From Flavobacteriales bacterium ALC-1 (GTDB taxonomy: Bacteria > Bacteroidota > Bacteroidia > Flavobacteriales > Flavobacteriaceae), in assembly GCA_000171875.1 (NCBI GenBank), contig ABHI01000001.1, positions 569,001 to 633,000 of the forward strand: a stretch of DNA of 64,000 nt, in the 5' to 3' direction. The position numbers and the translations under genes are program-made. Below the pieces are notes generated by a model. That model did not search any database and was not told the origin of the DNA. It saw nothing but the letters and a program-made list of their open reading frames with translations. Positions 20,190 through 29,232 of the stretch are shown piece by piece; position 1 is the stretch's first letter; every line of letters begins with the position of its first letter.

Positions 20190-20209
20190 TTTTATTACCT
20201 TGTATTTAC

Positions 20210-20325
20210 AAAGGGCTGTTTAAATTAAGAAACCCTCTATGTACTAACGTTTTGTCGGAAGTATTGAGATATTTATCCAAATCTGCATTATGCAGTTGGT
20301 AAAGTCCTAATTTAAACAGTTCTTT
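20210..20325. repeat. Imperfect inverted repeat in the etfA-nuclease intergenic region
   Basis: CTGTTTAAATTA (20216-20227) pairs perfectly with TAATTTAAACAG (20308-20319), extended outward by AAAG/CTTT. Between the arms is an inner palindrome CTGCA-TTA-TGCAG (20283-20295). It may be a structured leader of the downstream gene or a degraded mobile repeat. Confidence 0.5.
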
Positions 20326-20340
20326 GTGTTTTACTAATTT

Positions 20341-20955
20341 ATGAGTTTAGTTCGTTTAAATATCAAAGGCATTTCATATAGCCAAACGCAGAATGGTGCT
20401 TACGCCTTAATTCTTAATGAAGTTGATGGTGATCGCAAATTACCAATAGTTATTGGTGCTTTCGAAGCACAATCAATTGCTATTGCTTTAGAAAAAGAAA
20501 TTAGACCCCCACGTCCACTTACACACGACTTATTTAAAAATTTTGCTGACCGATTCGATATTGTCGTTAAGCAAGTGATTATTCATAAGCTTGTTGATGG
20601 TGTATTTTATTCGAGTTTAATTTGCGAGCGCGATAAAATTGAAGAAATAATTGATGCCAGAACGAGCGATGCTATTGCTTTAGCCTTACGTTTTCAAGCT
20701 CCAATTTTTACGTATAAAAATATTTTAGATAAAGCAGGAATCTATCTCAAAGTGAATCCTAAAAAGGAAGACGAAGAGCAAGATAGTATTCTTGTTGATG
20801 ATATCATTGCAGAAGAAATTGAAGCTGCAAAAGTTGAACAAGAAGGCTACAAAGATAAATCTCTTGAAGAACTTCATGTACTCTTAGATGAAGCCGTAAA
20901 TGACGAAGATTATGAAAAAGCGGCTAAAATAAGAGACGAAATTTCTAAACGCTAA
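20341..20955 (+). CDS. Bifunctional nuclease (DUF151) domain protein with UVR motif
   Basis: 204 residues, cytosolic. Residues 1-140 form the bifunctional nuclease (BFN/DUF151) domain: RLNIKGISYSQTQNGAYALIL, LPIVIGAFEAQSIA and DARTSDAIALALR. The last 35 residues (SLEELHVLLDEAVNDEDYEKAAKIRDEI) match the UVR motif found in UvrB/UvrC, which mediates protein contacts. Nuclease activity is known only for distant relatives, so the role here is open. It is 15 bases ahead of the nucleoside transporter gene, so likely in one transcript. Confidence 0.88.
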   Translation: MSLVRLNIKGISYSQTQNGAYALILNEVDGDRKLPIVIGAFEAQSIAIALEKEIRPPRPLTHDLFKNFADRFDIVVKQVIIHKLVDGVFYSSLICERDKIEEIIDARTSDAIALALRFQAPIFTYKNILDKAGIYLKVNPKKEDEEQDSILVDDIIAEEIEAAKVEQEGYKDKSLEELHVLLDEAVNDEDYEKAAKIRDEISKR

Positions 20956-20970
20956 CTAACATTTCATTTT

Positions 20971-22665
20971 ATGAATCATTTTTTTAAAGCCCTTATTGCT
21001 ATTTTTATTGGACTTTCATCAATTACAGCACAAGAGCTAGAAAAAACATGGCAATTTGAAGCGATAGAAAATAACTCTGGTAACTCTGTATTCAAAACAT
21101 CAAAAAATGATACGCTCAACTTAACTAAAGGCGAGTTTAATTATGTGCTTAGCTCTAAAGACAACTTGAAAGCTTCTGGAGATTATATGTATCAAAATAA
21201 TCTTTTGGTATTCTATTATAATCAACCTAATGACACTATAAGAAAGTATAAAATCACTGAACTTACTGATTCTACCTTAGTTTTTAGTGAAGCTAATACT
21301 ATTTATAAATTTTCACCATATCAAAAAATAATAGAAATAGAAGATACTATAATCCCTAGTCAAGGATTTTCTTTTAATAGCTTATGGCGAGGTGTATTAG
21401 GGATGTTAACTCTAATATTCGTTGCTTTTTTATTTAGTAGTAATCGTAAAGCAATTAACTGGAAGACTGTAGGTATTGGTTTATCTCTTCAGCTCATAAT
21501 AGCTGTAGGTGTATTAAAAGTAGAATTTGTTAAGACAGTTTTTGAATCAATAGGAAAAGTATTTATTAAAGTTCTAGACTTCACAAAAGCTGGAAGTCAG
21601 TTTTTATTTGAAGGTTTGGTTGTAGATATGGATACATTCGGATTCATCTTTGCATTTCAAGTCTTACCAACTATTTTATTCTTTTCTGCCTTAACTTCTG
21701 TTTTATTCTACTTAGGGATTATTCAGAAAGTTGTTAAAGCTTTTGGATGGCTACTTTCAAAATTACTAAGAATATCTGGAGCTGAAAGCCTTAGTGTTGC
21801 AGGTAATATTTTCTTAGGTCAAACCGAAGCCCCTCTATTAATAAAGGCTTATTTAGAAAAAATGAATAAGTCCGAAATTCTGCTTGTTATGATTGGTGGA
21901 ATGGCAACCGTTGCCGGAGCTGTGCTTGCAGCGTACATAGGATTCTTAGGTGGGGATGATCCAGCATTACGTTTAGTTTATGCTAAACATTTATTAGCTG
22001 CATCAGTAATGGCTGCACCTGGTGCTATTGTAATTTCTAAAATATTATATCCACAAACCGAAAGCATAAATACTGACGTCTCAGTATCTCAAGAAAAAAT
22101 AGGCACAAATCTTTTGGATGCTATTGCTAATGGTACAACAGAAGGACTTAGATTAGCTGTAAACGTAGGCGCCATGCTATTAGTCTTTGTTGCTTTTATA
22201 GCTATGATTAATTATGGGCTCTTAAAGTTTGGCAGTCTTACTGGTGTAAATGATTGGATGGCTGCAAATACTCCTTATCAAAACTTCTCACTCGAAGCTA
22301 TTTTAGGGACTATTTTTGCCCCATTAATGTGGTTAATTGGTGTTGCCAAAGAAGATATGATGATGATGGGGCAATTATTAGGAATTAAGTTAGCAGCTAG
22401 TGAATTTGTCGGTTATATACAGTTAGCGGATTTAAAAAATGTTGCTAATACTACTCATCTGACTTATGAAAAGTCAATCATTATGGCAACCTACATGCTA
22501 TGTGGTTTTGCCAACTTTGCATCCATCGGAATCCAGATTGGAGGTATTGGCTCTTTAGCGCCTGGACAACGTAAACAACTCTCTAAATTTGGAATGAAAG
22601 CTTTAATAGGTGGTACAATTGCATCATTGATTTCTGCTACCATTGCAGGAATGATTATTGGGTAA
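20971..22665 (+). CDS. CNT-family (NupC-like) nucleoside transporter with N-terminal exported beta domain
   Basis: 564 residues. The C-terminal 420 residues are a concentrative nucleoside transporter (cation-coupled nucleoside uptake across the inner membrane), with characteristic GNIFLGQTEAPLLIKAYL, GGMATVAGAVLAAYIGFLG and the late motif CGFANFASIGIQIGGIG. Unlike ordinary CNT proteins (about 400 residues), it starts with a signal peptide (SSITAQ, about residue 21) and a roughly 110-residue lipocalin-like beta domain before the first permease helix near residue 135. Neighbours include thyA and DHFR genes further down, consistent with a nucleotide-salvage theme. Confidence 0.9.
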   Translation: MNHFFKALIAIFIGLSSITAQELEKTWQFEAIENNSGNSVFKTSKNDTLNLTKGEFNYVLSSKDNLKASGDYMYQNNLLVFYYNQPNDTIRKYKITELTDSTLVFSEANTIYKFSPYQKIIEIEDTIIPSQGFSFNSLWRGVLGMLTLIFVAFLFSSNRKAINWKTVGIGLSLQLIIAVGVLKVEFVKTVFESIGKVFIKVLDFTKAGSQFLFEGLVVDMDTFGFIFAFQVLPTILFFSALTSVLFYLGIIQKVVKAFGWLLSKLLRISGAESLSVAGNIFLGQTEAPLLIKAYLEKMNKSEILLVMIGGMATVAGAVLAAYIGFLGGDDPALRLVYAKHLLAASVMAAPGAIVISKILYPQTESINTDVSVSQEKIGTNLLDAIANGTTEGLRLAVNVGAMLLVFVAFIAMINYGLLKFGSLTGVNDWMAANTPYQNFSLEAILGTIFAPLMWLIGVAKEDMMMMGQLLGIKLAASEFVGYIQLADLKNVANTTHLTYEKSIIMATYMLCGFANFASIGIQIGGIGSLAPGQRKQLSKFGMKALIGGTIASLISATIAGMIIG

Positions 22666-22676
22666 AATAATTGATC

Positions 22677-24221
22677 TTATTGTAGTTCTATTTTTCTTAA
22701 CGTAAAACTTACAATGCTAAGTACAACAATGCATACTAATAATTTAACTGCATCAAAATATGTACTACTCATACCACCAAAATAATCCACAAAAGGAATC
22801 CCGTTGATATTTGCATAAGTGATCATAAAAAACACCACTTCAAATAACTTTTTACCTTTTGAAATGACACCCATAGTTGATGCTAAAAACACAATAAAAA
22901 CACCTCCTAGAAGGATAGATAAAGCTGTATTTAAGTCAGCAAGATTACTATATCTAATAATTAACGGTAAGCTCAAACTAACTATCAAAATACTTCCCGC
23001 TAATAACTGAGATAATAATAATCGTTGTAATGGTTTATAGGATGTAAACGCAAAATAATGAACATTATTCGTAGCTTCTTTCGTTATTAAATCTGATAAT
23101 CGACTTACCTGTAAAAACCATAAAACTGGTAATACTATTTGATGTGAAATCTTAATAGGGAGTATTACTAATAGTATTATTCCAATACCATTAATAATCC
23201 ATAACCATTTTTTTCCCTTTCTAAATAGCATTAAAAATTCTGTTTTTAACAAGGGAAACATACTGTAATTCATCTTAGGTTTTGGCAAACCAGATAACTG
23301 TACCTCTTTATTTTCATATTGCTTCTCTGTTATAACAGTAAGTTTCTTTATAGAGATACGTTCTTTAATATTAAACCGATGAAAAAAACGCGAAATAGTT
23401 GCAATGATTATTATGCTGAAAAGGATCCATATAAATCGACTAATAATGAATGATACGGGAAAATCAATTCCGTTAAATTCAAACTTATTTACTTTTTTTA
23501 CATTTCCTACAACATAACCAATTGATAAATCTGATGTTTTATTAGAATTAGTGATTTCTCTTACAGTTTCTTCTAATTTAAGTACCACTATTTTACTTCC
23601 AAATACATCTAAAGAAAACTCAGTTTCGGTTTTTGGAGTAAATATCATAAGAACGGAAAACAGAAAAAAGAAACCTACATTTTGTAGCACAGAATACTTT
23701 CCTAAAAACACTTCAAAAACAACAGCTAGCATAGAAATAAAAAACATGGCAGGAGCTGTAATAAGTATATAGGGTTTTACAAACTGAAACAACTCAAAAG
23801 GAAAATCATCATTATATAGAACGAAAAGAATAATGCTCATTATAAAAACAACTAAAACGATGGTTAACAGTAGTATAAAATTACTCAGAACTTTAGCAAA
23901 TAAATACTTAAAATTAGATATTGGTGTTGCAGCTACAATCTGACCAACTTTTGTTTCAATGTCTTTTTTAATACCACTGTTTATGAGATAAAAACCTATA
24001 AGAGACAAAAAAATACTCGTCATAATAGCTGTAACATATCCAAACCAAGCAGAATTGTAGTAACCAACATGGTCTGCAATTCTAATTGTTGAATAATTAG
24101 CATTAGGTTCTGGCACAAAAGTATATGCGATTGCCAAACTTGCACAAAGTGTAATTAAAAAGGCATAACTCCTAGTGCGTTGCAAATAATCGGATTTTAT
24201 GATAGTAAAAAAAGGTGTCAT
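22677..24221 (-). CDS. ABC-2 type transporter permease
   Basis: 514 residues. Two blocks of hydrophobic helices are separated by a long hydrophilic section (about 195-335), as in Bacteroidetes ABC-2 permeases related to the N-terminal half of the ABC/M1 fusion at 31215. The N-terminal soluble region and TPFFTIIKSDYLQRTRSYAFL are typical of the first cytosolic helix. The stop lies 11 bases from the convergent nupC-like gene. The ATPase gene is one base upstream, so the two are co-translated and probably form one exporter. Substrate unknown. Confidence 0.85.
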   Translation of the reverse strand: MTPFFTIIKSDYLQRTRSYAFLITLCASLAIAYTFVPEPNANYSTIRIADHVGYYNSAWFGYVTAIMTSIFLSLIGFYLINSGIKKDIETKVGQIVAATPISNFKYLFAKVLSNFILLLTIVLVVFIMSIILFVLYNDDFPFELFQFVKPYILITAPAMFFISMLAVVFEVFLGKYSVLQNVGFFFLFSVLMIFTPKTETEFSLDVFGSKIVVLKLEETVREITNSNKTSDLSIGYVVGNVKKVNKFEFNGIDFPVSFIISRFIWILFSIIIIATISRFFHRFNIKERISIKKLTVITEKQYENKEVQLSGLPKPKMNYSMFPLLKTEFLMLFRKGKKWLWIINGIGIILLVILPIKISHQIVLPVLWFLQVSRLSDLITKEATNNVHYFAFTSYKPLQRLLLSQLLAGSILIVSLSLPLIIRYSNLADLNTALSILLGGVFIVFLASTMGVISKGKKLFEVVFFMITYANINGIPFVDYFGGMSSTYFDAVKLLVCIVVLSIVSFTLRKIELQ

Positions 24222-24222
24222 A

Positions 24223-25086
24223 TTAATTAGTTTTAGTCAAGTATAAATAAGCATCTTCTAAATTAGCCTGCTTCTTTGTTGCATCTTTTATTGGATTTTC
24301 AGTAATGTAACGCACCATTAAATTGTCCTCTTTTCTAGTCGTACTTACAACAGTATGTTGTTCTCCAAAATGGACTAAATTTTCTTTTTCTATACGAGTT
24401 TCAAATACTTTGTTAGCTACATTTTTAATTATATCATCTTGACTTCCGTTAGTAACTAATGTTCCATTTTTCATAATCGCAACCTTATCTGCAATCGTAT
24501 CAATGTCTGAAACAATATGAGAAGAGAGAATCACAATACAATTGTTAGCTAAATCTGAAATCAAGTTTCTAAAACGAACGCGTTCTTCTGGGTCAAGACC
24601 AACTATAGGCTCATCAAAAATTATAATTTTAGGATTATTCAATAAGACTTGTGCAATACCTAAACGCTGTTTCATTCCTCCAGAATAACTACCAATTGGT
24701 TTTTTAGCAGCTTTTATAAGATTTAAACCCTCTAGTAATACTGAGATTCTCAATTTTAAATCAGAACCACCAACACCTTTCATTGCAGCCATATATTCTA
24801 AAAATTCATAGGCATTTAAATTAGGATACACCCCAAAATCTTGTGGTAAAAAACCTAATTGCTTTCGTATGTAATTAGGATCTTTTGCAATATTGTTCTT
24901 GTTTAAAGAAATGATCCCATCTGATGGTTTACTCACAGTTGCAATCATTTTTAACAAAGTGGACTTACCTGCTCCATTTGGCCCAAGCAATCCCAAAATT
25001 CCCTTTTCAATACAGAGTGAAAAATCTTTCACTCCGTATTTGTTTCCATTATATTGTTTAGATACATTTTGAATTTCTAAAGTCAT
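24223..25086 (-). CDS. ABC transporter ATP-binding protein
   Basis: 287 residues. Walker A GPNGAGKST, Q-loop LGFLPQDFGVYPNL, signature motif YSGGMKQRLGIAQ, Walker B IIIFDEPIVGLDPEER and switch histidine ILSSHIV are all present, so it should be active. It partners with the ABC-2 permease immediately downstream. A second, related ATPase is at 30310. Confidence 0.93.
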   Translation of the reverse strand: MTLEIQNVSKQYNGNKYGVKDFSLCIEKGILGLLGPNGAGKSTLLKMIATVSKPSDGIISLNKNNIAKDPNYIRKQLGFLPQDFGVYPNLNAYEFLEYMAAMKGVGGSDLKLRISVLLEGLNLIKAAKKPIGSYSGGMKQRLGIAQVLLNNPKIIIFDEPIVGLDPEERVRFRNLISDLANNCIVILSSHIVSDIDTIADKVAIMKNGTLVTNGSQDDIIKNVANKVFETRIEKENLVHFGEQHTVVSTTRKEDNLMVRYITENPIKDATKKQANLEDAYLYLTKTN

Positions 25087-25091
25087 AATTC

Positions 25092-25475
25092 TTAACTTTT
25101 AGTTTTAGAATTCACCCTTTCTATAATGGTTTCATAACCATTTTGAGTAAATTTTAGAGCATCTTTATTATCTTTTATAAGTTCTAAATCCACACCTCTT
25201 GATGGTTCATGCAACGTAGTTTCATTTTTTTGAATTAGTATGTCTTTAGAAAATGGACTAATGATATACATCTTGTCATCTTCCTTAACAATTTCTAATT
25301 CAAAATCTGCTTCTACTAATAAATATTTACCTACAAAACTTTTAAGGTTCGTGGTGTCGACTTGAGTTTCTGTAATTTGTTTTTCAGAAATAACTTCTGT
25401 GTTCTTTTCTTGACTAAAGCCAATAGATTGAACTAATAAAAATAGCACTGTTGTAATTTGAATTAAATCTTTCAT
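25092..25475 (-). CDS. Small exported protein of the ABC/LytTR module
   Basis: 127 residues: a signal peptide (MKDLIQITTVLFLLVQSIGFSQ), then a short lipocalin-like/DUF3471-type beta segment (LKSFVGKYLLVEADFELEIVKEDDKMYI, LIQKNETTLHEP). It precedes the ATPase gene by five bases and is probably the first gene of the operon with the exporter. Function unknown; it could be a periplasmic accessory of the exporter. Not a recognised named family. Confidence 0.6.
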   Translation of the reverse strand: MKDLIQITTVLFLLVQSIGFSQEKNTEVISEKQITETQVDTTNLKSFVGKYLLVEADFELEIVKEDDKMYIISPFSKDILIQKNETTLHEPSRGVDLELIKDNKDALKFTQNGYETIIERVNSKTKS

Positions 25476-25661
25476 GATTATATATGTTTATGATTAATAC
25501 CTCAAAACTCTTTTAATTCTTCTACATCTAAAAAAAAGAATGATGAATGATATCTATAAAATGATGTAAGTATAAAAGACATATTATCATAAAAAAAAGA
25601 GCATTCAGACAAGAAAACAGATCTTTCATCATTAAAAAACAGGAATAAGTAGATCATATAC

Positions 25662-25669
25662 TACTTTTG
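25662..25669 (+). promoter_or_regulatory. Predicted -7 promoter element for the LytS/LytTR operon
   Basis: TACTTTTG, an exact TAnnTTTG match, 22 bases before the kinase ATG. It lies in the 216-base intergenic region shared with the divergent ABC operon; no clear -33 box. Confidence 0.45.
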
Positions 25670-25691
25670 AATAGATATTTAAACAAATAAT

Positions 25692-26672
25692 ATGTCGAAA
25701 TTAGATCGCTTAATAGACAATAAAGTAGTTCAGAACATTAGTGTTTGGATCTTTATTTATTTAATAGGCTTGGTTTCTATTCAATCAGATAATGTTGTAT
25801 TGTCCGCTTTTTTAGGTGTCATTTTTCTCGCTGTACCAGTTTACATTCATAACTTAAAAATCTTACCTCTATTTTTCTCAAATCGCAAATGGCTTGGCTT
25901 AGTACTATTTATCTTAAATATAGCGGTGTTTACATGTGTAGGTTTATATTTTTTAAGCGATGCTTTAGATCATTTTGAATGGCGAATGGTTTACAACATG
26001 ATTGGCATTTTAATTCTGGTATTATTTGTAAGCTCTGCTTTAAAAGTAGCAAGTGATAGCTTTACACGAAGACAACAAGAAAAAGACGCAGAATTAAAAT
26101 TATTGAAAGCGCAACTCAATCCACATTTTTTGTTCAACACCTTGAATAACCTCTATGGATTATCTGTGGTAAAATCTGATAAATTGCCAAATTTAATGCT
26201 CAAGCTTTCAGATTTGTTGCGATACAGTTTATATGACACCAAAGATAAATTTGTGCCTTTAGAGAAAGAAATTACCTATTTGGAAAATTATATGTCGCTA
26301 GAAAATATCCGTTTAGAAGATAAAACGAATATAGAGTTCACAAAGAATGGTACTACCACTAACAAGGTGATTGCTCCTATGTTACTCATTGTTTTTGTCG
26401 AAAACGCTTTTAAACATATAGGAAATAACAAAGATCAAGAAAGTTTAGTACATGTCGACTTGGCTATTGAAGCTGGTGTTTTAAAATTTAAATGCACAAA
26501 TTCTTTTGACCCATTATCTAAAAAAGTCACAAATATGGAAAAAGGAAAAAGTGGTATTGGACTTCAAAATGCAAAAAAACGATTGTCCTTAATATATCCT
26601 GAACAACACGAATTAAGAATACAAGAACAAGACGCTATTTTTAATGTTGATTTAACACTTCAATTGGTATGA
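25692..26672 (+). CDS. LytS-type sensor histidine kinase (His_kinase PF06580)
   Basis: 326 residues. Four hydrophobic segments in the first 125 residues are followed by the His_kinase domain with phosphoacceptor motif LNPHFLFNTLNNLYGL, then an HATPase_c-like part (VFVENAFKHIGN, GKSGIGLQNAKKRL). No periplasmic sensor domain of size is present, so it may sense through the membrane. It overlaps the response regulator gene by four bases (ATGA). It is divergent from the adjacent ABC exporter genes, suggesting that the pair controls them. Confidence 0.9.
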   Translation: MSKLDRLIDNKVVQNISVWIFIYLIGLVSIQSDNVVLSAFLGVIFLAVPVYIHNLKILPLFFSNRKWLGLVLFILNIAVFTCVGLYFLSDALDHFEWRMVYNMIGILILVLFVSSALKVASDSFTRRQQEKDAELKLLKAQLNPHFLFNTLNNLYGLSVVKSDKLPNLMLKLSDLLRYSLYDTKDKFVPLEKEITYLENYMSLENIRLEDKTNIEFTKNGTTTNKVIAPMLLIVFVENAFKHIGNNKDQESLVHVDLAIEAGVLKFKCTNSFDPLSKKVTNMEKGKSGIGLQNAKKRLSLIYPEQHELRIQEQDAIFNVDLTLQLV

Positions 26673-27373
26673 AAATATTACAGTGCATTATAGCAGACGA
26701 TGAACCCATTGCAAGACAAATTCTTGAAAACTATATAAACGAGATTCCATATTTAGAATTAAAAGCATCCTGTAAAAATGCTTTTGAAGTGTTAGAAATT
26801 TTACAAAAAGAGCAAATAGATTTATTGTTTCTGGATATAAATATGCCTAAACTCTCAGGCTTAAGTATGCTCCGAACATTACAACAGAAGCCAAATGTTA
26901 TAATTACAACAGCCTACCCAGAATATGCCTTAGAAGGTTTTGAACTTTCGGTAACCGATTATTTATTAAAACCTTTTTCTATTGAGCGCTTTTTACAAGC
27001 AGTAATGAAAGTGCAACAAAAGCATGACAATTCAGTCAAAGAAACTATTACAAACTCAATAGAAGAAGAACAAATATCAATTTTTGTAAAGAGTGATAAA
27101 AAAATCATCAAATTAGATTTTGATGCAATTTTTTATATTGAAGCTTATGGAAATTATATTAAAATATTCTCTGACAAAATGGTGCTAACACCACAAACAT
27201 TATCAGATTTTATAGATAAACTCCCTAATAATTTTCTAAGAGTACACAAATCTTATGCTGTAAATTTCAATCATTTAAAACTCATTGATGGTAATCAAAT
27301 TGTTCTTAGTAATAATGCAAAACTTCCGATTGGTAAATCTTATCGAAAAGCTATTTTAAAAAAAATTGAGTAA
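26669..27373 (+). CDS. LytTR-family response regulator
   Basis: 234 residues. Receiver domain with acidic pocket ADDEP, phosphoacceptor Asp in LLFLDINMPKLSG, TTAYPEYALEGFE and the K of LLKPF; then a LytTR DNA-binding domain (about 135-234) with IFYIEAYGNYIKI and FLRVHKSYAVN. It should be phosphorylated by the overlapping kinase and bind paired direct-repeat sites, probably including its own intergenic region. Confidence 0.93.
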   Translation: MKILQCIIADDEPIARQILENYINEIPYLELKASCKNAFEVLEILQKEQIDLLFLDINMPKLSGLSMLRTLQQKPNVIITTAYPEYALEGFELSVTDYLLKPFSIERFLQAVMKVQQKHDNSVKETITNSIEEEQISIFVKSDKKIIKLDFDAIFYIEAYGNYIKIFSDKMVLTPQTLSDFIDKLPNNFLRVHKSYAVNFNHLKLIDGNQIVLSNNAKLPIGKSYRKAILKKIE

Positions 27374-27408
27374 TACAAATCGTTAATAACTTCTCATATA
27401 TAGTGAAA

Positions 27409-27438
27409 CATCAAATATTAAGTATTGATGCTTTTTTT
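27409..27438 (+). terminator. Terminator after the LytTR operon
   Basis: CATCAA (27409-27414) and TTGATG (27425-27430) arms, 10-nt loop partly self-paired, followed by CTTTTTTT. Modest but well placed before thyA. Confidence 0.55.
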
Positions 27439-27539
27439 ATATTTTCGCTGTAAGTGATGCTGGCCTTATTATCAGCATTTCATTCCAAAAGAAACTTAAG
27501 TTTAATTTAAAGAGATTCTCACTTTTGTGGGAAATGAAC

Positions 27540-28364
27540 ATGAAACAATATCACGACTTAGTAAAGCACGTTTTAGCAGAAGGCAACGAAAAAGGAGATA
27601 GAACAGGCACAGGCACTAAAAGTGTTTTTGGCTACCAAATGCGATTCGATTTAAGCGAAGGTTTTCCGATGGTAACCACAAAAAAATTACACCTTAAATC
27701 TATTATCTACGAATTGCTTTGGTTTTTAAAAGGTGATACCAACACAAAATATCTAACAGAAAACGGAGTACGTATTTGGAATGAATGGGCAGATGACAAT
27801 GGAGATCTTGGACCAGTTTATGGTCACCAATGGCGCAATTGGGCAAGCGAAGAAATTGACCAAATTAAAGAAGTTATTACGACTTTAAAAAACAACCCTA
27901 ACAGTAGAAGAATGTTGGTCTCTGCTTGGAATCCTTCAGTTTTACCAGACACCTCAAAATCTTTCTCAGAAAATGTTGCTAACGGAAAAGCGGCTTTACC
28001 ACCTTGCCACGCTTTTTTTCAATTTTATGTTGCTGATGGCAAATTATCTTGTCAATTGTACCAACGAAGTGCAGATATCTTTTTAGGTGTACCATTTAAT
28101 ATTGCCTCTTATGCGTTATTTACAAAAATGATGGCACAAGTATGTGGTTTTGAAGCTGGTGATTTTATTCACACCTTTGGTGATGCGCATATCTATAACA
28201 ATCATATGGAACAACTAGAATTACAATTATCTAGAGTCCCTAGACCATTACCTAAAATGATTCTTAATCCAGAAGTGAAAGATATTTTCGATTTTAAATT
28301 TGAAGATTTTACGCTTGTAGATTACAATCCTCACCCACATATTAAAGGTGTTGTTGCTGTATAG
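27540..28364 (+). CDS. thyA: Thymidylate synthase
   Basis: 274 residues from ATG 27540 ([15 protein letters not shown]), which aligns with the usual ThyA start; the frame opens 15 bases earlier at a TTG and has another ATG at 27534. It methylates dUMP to dTMP using methylene-tetrahydrofolate. Visible motifs: KGDRTGTGT, the active-site Cys in [34 protein letters not shown], and [10 protein letters not shown] near the end. The DHFR fusion gene two positions downstream regenerates its folate cofactor. Confidence 0.97.
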   Translation: MKQYHDLVKHVLAEGNEKGDRTGTGTKSVFGYQMRFDLSEGFPMVTTKKLHLKSIIYELLWFLKGDTNTKYLTENGVRIWNEWADDNGDLGPVYGHQWRNWASEEIDQIKEVITTLKNNPNSRRMLVSAWNPSVLPDTSKSFSENVANGKAALPPCHAFFQFYVADGKLSCQLYQRSADIFLGVPFNIASYALFTKMMAQVCGFEAGDFIHTFGDAHIYNNHMEQLELQLSRVPRPLPKMILNPEVKDIFDFKFEDFTLVDYNPHPHIKGVVAV

Positions 28365-28365
28365 T

Positions 28366-29193
28366 ATGAAAAAAATATTCCTTGTTTCATTACTTGCTTT
28401 TTCTATGTCTTGTTTTGCTCAAAGCAAGGTTTTAAAATACAATACAGATTTTGTGATTTTCGAAGGATGCGATTCTATTATCAATAAGGAGAAGTGTTTT
28501 AAAGAAAAATCTTCGAGGTACATTTTAGAACAACTCACGGATTCTTTACAAACAAAACTAATTCGTAATTCTAAAAAAGATACGATTACTATGAGTATTC
28601 GTTTTTTCTTTGATGAAGAAGGGAATATTACAAAAGAATCACATTTTTATTCGTCCGTTGATAGTATTTCAAAGCACTTTGAACAGCTCCTTATTAAATT
28701 CCCGCGTGTTAAACCTATGAGGGATGAATTCGATAGAGGAGTTGCGAGTTTTGTCAATTCGTTCTACGGTTTTACTTTAGATACTATTACAAATAAGCTT
28801 TTGCCAATTAATGATTTTGAACCAACTGAGGTACCATACGCATTCTTAGATAAACTTCCTGTTTATAAAGGTTGTGAAGACACAAATGATAACGAACTCT
28901 TATCAAAATGCATAAATTCATCCCTTAAACGGCACTTGCAAGAAAATTTTAGGGCAGATCTATTAGCCAATGGATTGGACTTACCTCTCGGAATTAATTC
29001 GATATTTTTATTTTTCACTATTGATAAAACTGGTAAAATTATACCCACATCAGTTAGAGCTCCTCACCCTATTTTAAAAATGGAAGGCTTAAGATTAATT
29101 AAAGCAATACCTGATGTAGATTCCCCAGGTTATTTAGATGGTAAAGCTGTTTCGGTTCCTTTTTTTCTTCCTTTAAAATTCTTGATTGAATAA
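28366..29193 (+). CDS. Exported protein with two TonB-C-like halves
   Basis: 275 residues from ATG 28366 (MKKIFLVSLLAFSMSCFAQ), one base after the thyA stop, with a clear signal peptide. The C-terminal half (about 155-275) resembles the TonB C-terminal domain: NSIFLFFTIDKTGKIIPTSV, HPILKMEGLRLIKAIP and PFFLPLKF. The first half (about 25-145) appears to be a divergent repeat (EGCDSI..KCF, IRFFFDEEGNITKES). There is no N-terminal membrane helix with Pro-rich spacer, so it is not a classical energy transducer. Role unknown. Confidence 0.7.
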   Translation: MKKIFLVSLLAFSMSCFAQSKVLKYNTDFVIFEGCDSIINKEKCFKEKSSRYILEQLTDSLQTKLIRNSKKDTITMSIRFFFDEEGNITKESHFYSSVDSISKHFEQLLIKFPRVKPMRDEFDRGVASFVNSFYGFTLDTITNKLLPINDFEPTEVPYAFLDKLPVYKGCEDTNDNELLSKCINSSLKRHLQENFRADLLANGLDLPLGINSIFLFFTIDKTGKIIPTSVRAPHPILKMEGLRLIKAIPDVDSPGYLDGKAVSVPFFLPLKFLIE

Positions 29194-29232
29194 GTTCTAA
29201 AAAAGGTATCTTTATACTATTAAATTACGATT

